From Terana coerulea (taxonomy: Eukaryota; Basidiomycota; Agaricomycetes; Polyporales; Phanerochaetaceae), in contig JAKOGH010000670.1 of the NCBI GenBank assembly GCA_024811115.1, positions 62,001 through 126,000 on the forward strand: a DNA stretch of 64,000 nt. The letters run 5' to 3'. The position numbers and the translations under genes are program-made. Below, in pieces: positions 57,008 to 64,000 of this stretch. Every line of letters starts with the position of its first letter. The stretch's first letter is position 1. The notes under the pieces were generated by a model. It did not search any database and had not been told where the DNA came from. It worked only from the letters and a program-made list of their open reading frames with translations.

Positions 57008-57916
57008 GGACGAGAGAGAGAGAGAAGGTGTTCACAAGAGGTCCGCGCCGCACTCGTGCCAAAATTTGGCACGTGCCAGCAGGCGTCGGGGCGCCCGAGA
57101 CCTCCGACGGCGTGCGCTTGCACTCTGAGTCTGACTTGCACACTGCCACGACGACGGGCACGATGGATCCCTGGCTGGCACACCATCGCTGCCTTGCTCG
57201 CGCACTCACACTGGGTGCGGTGGACGCGTCGCTGCAGGTGACTGGACACGGGCGCTATTTACACAACGCAGGAGCAAGGGTCCGCGCTGTGAAGGGTAAA
57301 GTGTGCTATCTAAAAACATGAAAAAGAACAGTACAATGCGTATAGTTATCGCTAAGTTTCCTTTCCTGCATGCTGCACTCGCGGGACGTGCTCTCGCTCG
57401 GCGGGGCGCGCTCAGTCGCTCTCTCAGCCTCTGTCTCGCTCGCTGGCGCTTTCTGGCCTGGCCCTGGATTTCGGCGAGTCCCTGCCTCTCCCGTGCTCGA
57501 GTCCGCTAACCTGTCCTCTCCCTCGCATCCAGGCCCCTCTCCTTGTCCCCCCTAGCACACCTGTAGGCTGTTCCCGCGACCACCTGGGAAGATGCACCTT
57601 GCCCGTGCGACCTCGCACGTCCAACGCGCGCCCTCGGGAGTGCACTCCCAGAGGTAAAAATCACAGTCTCGATGTCGGGCTATGCGCCCACCCTGGAAAA
57701 CGACATTTTCTGACTCGCGCGAACGAGGGCTGCGCAGGACGTTCAGTGGGAGGTCAGTACACTCAGAACTCGTCGAGATATCGTCAAAACTCACACATTT
57801 CTCGACGTTGCAGACCCGTCCCTCGGCGCGTGATGCCCTCAAAGCGCATGCCTGGGTGGGCGGATGCTGTCCCAACCACGACGGCGTCGAGTGCGCCGTC
57901 CGCCGCGTGCGCCTCA
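57008..57916. other. Intergenic, start of repeat-rich region
   Basis: A short GA repeat lies at 57011-57024 just upstream of the PPR start codon. From about 57,660 on, fragments resemble the downstream tandem unit (for example CGAGATATCGTCAAAACTC near 57775) but are too degenerate to count. No gene was seen. Confidence 0.45.
57011..57024. repeat. GA simple repeat in a gene leader
   Basis: GACGAGAGAGAGAGAAGG directly upstream of the minus-strand PPR start codon, so CT-rich in the transcript sense. Such tracts are common in fungal core promoters. Confidence 0.6.
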
Positions 57917-58840
57917 GCCGCGGGACGCATTTCTGTTGCGGAACGGCCAACTCGGCTCTCTGCACACGTCGACAACAGCGCGCGGAAGGCGTACACCGCT
58001 GGGCGCGACGCCTGTCGACACAACGAACCCAGTTTCAAGTCAGTACGACCCCATCTCGCTCGGGAATGCCCAAAACTCACCAGAGGCGTCCATAGACGTC
58101 TGTCCCTTCCCACGCACAGACCGTCGTGAATGCGCCATGAAGCACGACCGTCGACGGCATGACGTGCAGACGCGCGCGGGGCAACGCCCCGGTCGAGGGA
58201 CGGCAATACACTGCGGAATCGCGAAATGCGCGCCGACGCTCAGCGCAGCCGTCGCGAGCGCACGGCGGGCCCACGCGTCGTGGCATCGTCGGTGCCCAGT
58301 GACCAGGTCGCGACCACGAAGCCCCGCGACGTCGGTCGCGGGACGACGATCTGTTGCGGCACGACGAAATGCGCCGCCAGACTCGGCGCAGCCGCAGCCG
58401 TCCCTCGCGCGCGAACCGCCCTCTGCGCGTCGACGTACCCACGGCGGCCAGCGACGGCGTGCGGACCATGAGCTGCCCAACACGTCGGTCACCGGACGGC
58501 GTTCTGTTGCGGAACGGCCAAATCCACGGCGACGAGGCCTGTCCACCCGACCGACGCGTGCCGTCCACGCGCGTGGAGTAGCAACACCGCGGCCTGGGCA
58601 ATGGGACACCGAGACCATGCTTGCGTCGGGGTCTTGGTCGCGGGACGCCGATCTATTGCAGAACGGCAAAATCGACCATCAGCATGGCAATCGGGGGACT
58701 CGTATCGCCGCGCGCACCTGGCCTCCCCATTGACCGCACAGACAACATCTACGTGCGTCCATCGCGACGGCATCCCGCCACGTCGACGCGCCGTGAGGAC
58801 CTGGTCGCGGGACGCCGTTCTGTCGTAGAACGGCAAAACG
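57917..58840. repeat. Degenerate tandem array, ~140-165 bp period, seven units
   Basis: A core like GGTCGCGGGACG followed by TCTGTTGCGGAACGGC and then AAA recurs at 57917-57950, 58054-58079 (weak), 58192-58229, 58334-58371, 58487-58524, 58636-58673 and 58803-58839. Spacings between core starts are 137, 138, 142, 153, 149 and 167 bp. The sequence between cores is GC-rich and shares short blocks such as ACGCGTCG and GCATCC. Because spacings are not multiples of three and stops interrupt the frames, it does not look like a repeat-bearing protein. A minisatellite-like array or repeated regulatory element is more likely. Confidence 0.75.
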
Positions 58841-58887
58841 AGGGTGCGATGCACCCGACAGCGGCCGAACGACGAAGACGAGACCTC

Positions 58888-58909
58888 GCAGGGCCCTCAC
58901 GGGCCCTGC
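58888..58909. repeat. Perfect 9-bp inverted repeat (hairpin), unit 1
   Basis: GCAGGGCCC, a 4-nt loop TCAC, then GGGCCCTGC: all nine pairs match and the stem is GC-rich. The same hairpin occurs in unit 2 with loop TCGC. Confidence 0.85.
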
Positions 58910-59154
58910 TCGGGGACGAGGGCGCCTCGTCCGGGAGGCTCCAGCGTCGTCGTCGAACCGCAGGGCGTCGTACGCGGCGGCATCCCGCAGCGCGTTGTCA
59001 AATCTCGGCGCACGAGGCGTCGTTTTCGCCTGAAATGAAACCACGGGCGTCTATTGAAAGTCAGCCGGAAAGGCCTCTGGAGCATGAACGTCGAGCGCAC
59101 CTGCGTCGCCCCTACCGCCTCTCGCAGAGACCGACGCGGTGACGAAGAGACCTC

Positions 59155-59176
59155 GCAGGGCCCTCGCGGGCCCTGC
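59155..59176. repeat. Perfect 9-bp inverted repeat (hairpin), unit 2
   Basis: GCAGGGCCC, loop TCGC, GGGCCCTGC. The stem is unchanged from unit 1 (267 bp upstream) while the loop differs by one base. Confidence 0.85.
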
Positions 59177-59350
59177 TCGGAGACGAGAAGCCCTCGTCGG
59201 CGTCGCTGCGGGTGTTCGCGTCGGGCTGCAGGGCGGCACACGCGACGGCATCCCGCAGCCCATTGTCAAAATCCCGGCGCGGGGGCGTCGTTTTCGCCTG
59301 AGACGAAAACACGGGCGTCTATTGAAAGTCAGCCCGAAAGGCCTCGACAG

Positions 59351-62300
59351 GATGAGTTCAGGGCTTACCGACACCGCTATTCTCGCGCTCGCGACCCCTC
59401 CGCTGTCTCCTGGTGCCGGGGGCCTTGGCGAGGCAGCAGGCGAAATCGCCTACGCGACGTCGAGAGGAACGTCGCACGGCGTCTCCGTCGATGAAGACAC
59501 AACCGCCGCTCTTCGCGGGCAACGACCCGGCCGTCGTACCCTGGAAACGCGCCGCAACACCAAGATGGCCGGCAGAGTACTCGAGCGCACCGAGGCGCAG
59601 ACGACGAGGCCTCCGTCCAAGGCCCCCAACATCAAGGCCTTGTGCGCGTCGGCGGTGCGCTGCGTTTCGAGACGGTCGCTTGCGCTTGCAGAATGTCGAT
59701 CGATGGCTGCATGGCACACCGCGCCCGGCGTGCGCTGTCCTCACGCGTCGTTCAATGCCCCAAGGCGACGGTCTCGCGCAGACAAGCAACTGCGCGGAAA
59801 GCCCCGGTAAGTTTCAGCCGGTTTTGCATCAGTTCCATTGGTACTCACTGTGATCCATAGCTACCGTCTTCGTCTTCGTTACCGGCGGCGGCGCGTCGGT
59901 ACACCCTGCGCCCTGCGGCTGGGACTCCGACCTCGCCCGAGTGCATGGACACATCTCTAAAAGGACACCGTTAGCTCCGATCGACAACGGCGAGACAGCG
60001 CACGCAAGAGCATCGCGGCCCTGCACGTACACGCACTGACGCGTACATACCTATGTCGACGCACCGTCAGCTGCGCCACGCGCCTCGCGCGTTCTCGTCA
60101 CCCTTCCTATTCTCTCTCTCCAGGCCGCAGTCGCCGAACGCTATCTGCCGTATCTTTCCGACGCGCGCGCACGACGAGCTTCAGTCGGCGCGCTCTTCTG
60201 GCAGTTCGTCCGAATCGAGGCTGACGGTGTGCGCGGCGCGGCAAGGTCTGTTACAGGGCGGGAACACAGAGCGTCAACTATGCACACAATGTGGCAGGGA
60301 CCATTAAACTCACCATTGACTTGGGGCTGCTGCTGCGCTGGTGCCTCCGTCTGCTGGCCGAATGCAGTGCACCACGGCGTGGCCGTTCTTGGTCGACATG
60401 GGTGGGCGAGATGGGATAAGGATGGTGTGCAGGAATGGATGCTGCTCGGGAGGAGCAGAGAGTGGCTGGCTGGGATTGAAGAGGCAGAGTGTGGCAATGG
60501 GGATTGCTGCGGAAAAGATTTACGAGGCCAGACCATGATGGGCAGTGCTAACCGAAATCCAGACACACGGACGCGTGACTCCAACCAACAGAACACAGCC
60601 ATGGATACCGGGCGGCGCCGCTTTGGAGCCAGGATCAGAACCATGGAAAATACACAACGGCATGCTGTTACGAGGGTGAGTAGGCGACGTCTCGAGCTGG
60701 CACCTCGAGACGTACGCAATGGGAGAAATTCCGATCATCAGTTTCAGACTCACCATTTTATCCCACGCAAATCTGTGCCTTTGACCATACCAGCTCAGGC
60801 TGGCAGGACGCCAGTCCTGCCTCGCTGAGCTGGTACTGCCAAAGATTCCTCAGTTAAACCAGATGCTCATGAAAGTTCTTACTTCAAGGTAGAGTTCATG
60901 GGTATAGGCATCCCACTTAGGCACTTTGGAGCCCATCAAGTCTGATGTAATTACGGAATGGCAAACCCGGCACACCGTACTCCCGCCAGATGAAGTGCGA
61001 AACCCACGCACTCTGTCATCCAAGAACTCCGTCCTTACTAATGCAAACGGACATCACAGTTGCCGCACGCCGCGCGCCTTGGCTGCGGGGCAACAAATTG
61101 ATAGTCTCGATGCTCTAAAAACGACCTGGTATGAATACAAATATCGAAGGCTACCTAATATTTGTATTCCAGATTCGAGCCAGAATCCATGTAAATGATA
61201 GTGCGAGTGGTATGAATAATGACAGAGGACTCGGACAAGCCTTGGATAGCTAAGTTGTGCTGTTAGTTGTCCTGCCATACCAGTAATTATACGAGAGGCC
61301 GTACGATGCAAAAGCCCATAGACCATCAGAATGTGGAGAACGACGTTGACGGACGCGCGGACTCAGAGTGCGTGGTGACCGACAGTCCCAGTTATGCCTG
61401 GTGTTGCAAAGACACTCCTCTGTTGCGATTTCACAACACCCGCGATGCAAGTTGTCTCACATGAACTAGACGGAGGCGCGAAGGCGGCGCATGGATCTCA
61501 GTCGAAGCAAGTCACGATTTGGGACGAATGCCAGGATTTCTCCGGAAAGCGGCCAAAGATGGCAAGCCATCAGCGCCACAAAGAAGAAGCACGCTCAGCG
61601 CCCTCACAGCGCCCTGCGTTGCGCTCAACTTGTCTCTGCTCACGACATGGCCTGCTCGGCACTCAGCTTCACATGTCGTTGGCGTCAATTTTGTAATATC
61701 AACAGGTAAGTGCCATTCTGCACTTGGTTTCGGTGCTTTGTTTTTCCCTCAGACGTCGAATTCGCGCTCGACTTGCGCGGCAGGCTTGCTGAGCGTACGG
61801 AATGGGAGCGACGTCCCACCAAGGCCAGGCGAGCTGGGGCAGATTGAGGGTCTCATTTAGCCGAGGTGCGCATGCCAGACACCGAATGTACCTGGATACT
61901 GACAGGCCGTGGAATCGTGCTAGAAGCCTTCCCGCACGCTCTAGACGGTTTGCTGAAGCGAATCTTCCAACGGAGGGACCTCGTAACGCAAGCGCAAGTT
62001 CACGGCATGCCGTGATGGAGCGCGCGCTCGGAAGATGTACGATCAAACCGCTGTGCTGGGACGACAACGAAGAGAGAGCCGAGCTCGTCTCGGCCCTTTC
62101 TTCGTTACCGTCCCACTCAGCAGTTGGAGCGTTCCGGGCGTGCGGGCATGACGTGTGAAACGGGGGTCAGAGGTGCGACTGGGCAGAGGGTTGGAGAGGC
62201 CGAAAGTGCCGAGAAGAAAAGGTATAAAGGACGCGAGGCGAATGGCTGAAACTGCATCCTCTTCCCCTCGTCCTTTCCTCCCTTTCTCCCATCCCCACCA

Positions 62301-62351
62301 CCCCTCTTCTCTGCTCGCTCGGCAGCTAGCCATTTTACCTCTCGCACCGGA
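59351..62351. other. 3.0-kb interval without a supported gene
   Basis: The first ~450 bp are GC-rich and continue the character of the repeats. From about 59.9 to 60.7 kb several splice-like sites occur, but no set of them gives an uninterrupted protein. From 60.8 to 62.2 kb composition is mixed, frames are short and nothing is recognisable. A near-perfect 9-bp inverted pair (CCTGCC ... AGCTCAG type) at 60789-60833 could form a weak hairpin. TATAAA at 62223-62228 and a long C/T tract at 62260-62310 look like a fungal core promoter for whatever starts downstream. Confidence 0.4.
62223..62228 (+). promoter_or_regulatory. TATA box candidate before the right-edge locus
   Basis: TATAAA followed by a CT-rich tract (62260-62310) and then ATG at 62352. 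This order is typical of highly expressed fungal genes. The downstream reading frame is only 37 codons long, so the promoter call is tentative. Confidence 0.4.
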
Positions 62352-62465
62352 CATGCACTCTTCTCTCACTGTCGTCCAGGACGTTGCTCTCGTAGCTCGC
62401 TCGCTTTCCGCGTCGCTCCCGTTAGCATCAGGAGGACCGGCTAGTGGGCAGAGTCGACTTCGATA
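62352..62465 (+). pseudogene. Short first exon-like frame at the start of the right-edge repeat locus
   Basis: ATG at 62352 opens a 37-codon frame (MHSSLTVVQDVALVARSLSA ...) that ends in TAG directly abutting a perfect donor (TAG|GTAAGT). An acceptor TTTGCAG lies about 60 bp on, then more donor/acceptor pairs. This looks like the first exon of a spliced transcript whose frame is closed, either by an indel like those elsewhere in this window, by decay, or because the RNA is non-coding. No family recognised. Confidence 0.35.
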
Positions 62466-62599
62466 GGTAAGTGCTCGCTTACCCACTTGTATCGGCCCTT
62501 GCGCTGACTTTAAACATTCATTTGCAGTCGTTCCAGCGTTCGTTTATACCTGCAATATTGCATACACAGTGCGTCTCGTCAGCCGCCGCACTGTACGGC

Positions 62600-63820
62600 G
62601 GAGGTGAGCACCAGTTCTCTTCTCCCGTTCGTTTATTTACTGATTGAATTGCACGGGTTTAGCGGCTTATCTGTTAGTTTCAAACCACGTAAGTCATCCG
62701 GCTAGCCTCGCCGTACCACGCACTCATGCTACATTCAATATAGGCCGTCTGCTCATGGCATGCACGCCATTTCCCACTCACTCGTCGCGCCGAGCTGATG
62801 TTGCTTTGAAGGAGAACGGTATGTACCTGCTACTATTGACTGCGACAGGGCTTACGAAACCTGGCTTTGATAGCTCCGGTCGCTGTCGTGAATAGGCGGT
62901 CAGTCTGCGTCAGTAACCGCAAGCCGCGAAAACACTGAACGGACGTTAATAGGGCTTGTACGGCTCTACTGCGGCCATGCCATGACAAGCGCTCGGAGCA
63001 ACGGTGATATTCGACAGGTACGCCGCCGCTTCTCTGGTGCTACCGTGACCACTGACTTAATATACATAGATGACTGAATGCTTGTAACGGTCATTACCGT
63101 ACTCGACGCATCGTCAGTGCACACGGCGCACACGGCGCGTTGCAACCTGGGACCCCGAAGCCGCCAAGGCCGTTAATATACGGCCGAGGTACGTACCGGT
63201 TCTCCTCTCACGTCCAGTTATTTACTGATTAAATTGCACGGGTTCAGTGGCTTAGTCTCGTAGCTTGTGACGTAAGTCACCCTACGGGTCTCGCCGTACC
63301 ACGGACTCATGCCACATTCAGTACAGGCCATCTGCTGATGGTATGCACACCATTTCCACTCACTCGTTGCGCCGGGCGGACGTCGCTTTGAAGAATAACA
63401 GTATGTGCCCGCTACTGTTGACTGCGACAAGGACTTACAAACCTGGCTTTAATAGCGAACGGAACTATGGTGAACGGGCGGTCAGTCCGGGTAATTAACT
63501 GCAAGCCGCTCGAGAAGACACTGAACGGACGTCAATAGGGCCTGTACGGCTTTACTGCTGCCATGTCATGACGGGCGATTGCGATAGTTAACAGGTACGC
63601 CGTCGCTTCTGCCGTGCTGCCATGATTACTGACTTAATATTGCATATTAGATGACTGAATGCCCGTAACGGTTATTACCGCACTCGCCGCATTGTCAGTG
63701 CGCGGCGCGCCCGGCGCACTGTTGGCGTCGACCGGCTGCCACTCGAGACGACACGGCGCGTCGCGGCCTGGGACCCCGAAGCTGCCAAGGCCGCCGGCCG
63801 CCAAAATATCTCCCGCAAGC
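62600..63820 (+). repeat. Tandem duplication of a ~585-bp unit with conserved splice-like junctions
   Basis: Copy 1 is about 62600-63183, copy 2 about 63184-63820. Anchors are AATTGCACGGGTT (62649 and 63234), CTCGCCGTACCACG, GGCTTTGATAG / GGCTTTAATAG, CTGAACGGACGT, ATGACTGAATGC and CTGGGACCCCGAAGC (63149 and 63768). In both copies the same GT and AG positions are kept: GTAAGTCA, GTATGT, GTACGCCG as donors and CAATATAG / AGTACAG, TTGATAG / TTAATAG, CATAG / TTAG as acceptors. Frames between them contain stops, more in copy 2. It may be a duplicated group of exons in a decayed or non-coding gene that runs to the right edge, where GTAAGT occurs again at 63986. Confidence 0.6.
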
Positions 63821-64000
63821 TACGCGCGCCGTTCCCCTTGCTGGTGGCGTGAGCCGGCACGGCGTTACACAATATACCGGTATGTATTCCGTCGCGTTGA
63901 TCATAAATTAATGGCTAACCAGATCTTGCTTCAGAGTACCGGTACTAAATCAGATAAACAACGAACGCGCAACTGTGACCATAGGTAAGTAATGTCAAGC

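Larger units (their letters stand above)
58873..59350. repeat. Tandem duplication, two ~267-bp units
   Basis: Unit 1 covers about 58873-59085 with its tail, unit 2 about 59140-59350. Matching blocks are GAAGACGAGACCTCGCAGGG / GACGAAGAGACCTCGCAGGG, GGCATCCCGCAGC, GCGTCGTTTTCGCCTGA (59017 and 59285, 268 bp apart) and GGGCGTCTATTGAAAGTCAG. Identity in these blocks is high and lower between them. Each unit contains a perfect inverted repeat, listed separately. The array directly follows the ~150-bp tandem array. Confidence 0.8.

Noticed and set aside
58040..58669. A 209-codon minus-strand frame with repeated motifs such as RRPATDV
   Set aside because: The repetition comes from the DNA tandem array. 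Unit spacing is not a multiple of three, so the motif changes frame from unit to unit and cannot be a repeat protein.
60181..60399. Two-exon small gene candidate on minus (MSTKNGHAVVHC ... LDSDELPEERAD)
   Set aside because: Splice sites look good and both exons are in one frame, but the junction itself creates an in-frame TGA. Not enough to call a gene.
1..64000. CRISPR arrays, bacterial operons and ribosome binding sites
   Set aside because: The window is eukaryotic, with spliceosomal introns throughout. The tandem arrays lack the regular short repeat and unique-spacer form.

Overview
The window is nuclear DNA from a filamentous basidiomycete, most likely an Agaricomycete and possibly a polypore. 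The evidence is dense short introns (mostly 45-75 bp) with GT..AG ends, closely packed genes on both strands, and families typical of mushroom-forming fungi: a fungal KCH potassium transporter, a membrane-anchored WD40 family, an NRC-2 type AGC kinase and a short DPBB secreted protein. I rebuilt gene models by eye from splice sites and known protein families. No search was run, so family names rest on recognised motifs.

Layout. 0-19.3 kb is a tightly packed housekeeping block: KCH transporter (cut at the left edge), DRG1/RBG1 GTPase, two head-to-head ribonucleotide reductase small subunit (R2) genes sharing one promoter region, VMA21, ALG8, IMP4, an M18 aspartyl aminopeptidase, UTP12, a secreted DPBB protein and a small membrane/coiled-coil protein. 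19.3-31.8 kb holds a WD40-membrane protein, PEX11, a Tctex-type dynein light chain, a thiol methyltransferase, a small unknown protein and a VBA-type MFS transporter. 31.8-38.4 kb is gene-poor. 38.4-57.0 kb is very GC-rich and holds an NRC-2 kinase, an HSF-domain transcription factor, a CLASP microtubule protein and a mitochondrial PPR-like protein, with long gene-free gaps. 57.0-64 kb is repeat-rich: a degenerate ~140-165 bp tandem array, a 267-bp duplication carrying a perfect hairpin, and at the right edge a ~585-bp duplicated unit whose copies keep exon/intron-like junctions.

How the genes relate. Most genes are independent housekeeping functions. Two links stand out. The divergent R2 pair has a canonical MluI cell-cycle box (ACGCGT) between the genes. 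IMP4 and UTP12 both act in the U3 snoRNP/SSU processome and lie about 2 kb apart.

Caution. At least ten otherwise convincing genes contain single-base frameshifts, most of them in or next to short homopolymers. Others nearby (DRG1, R2, VMA21, UTP12, PEX11, Tctex, methyltransferase) are perfectly in frame. Sequence or assembly indels explain this better than gene death, but real decay cannot be excluded for individual loci, above all the second R2 gene and the HSF gene. No mobile element, rRNA, intact tRNA or CRISPR array was recognised.
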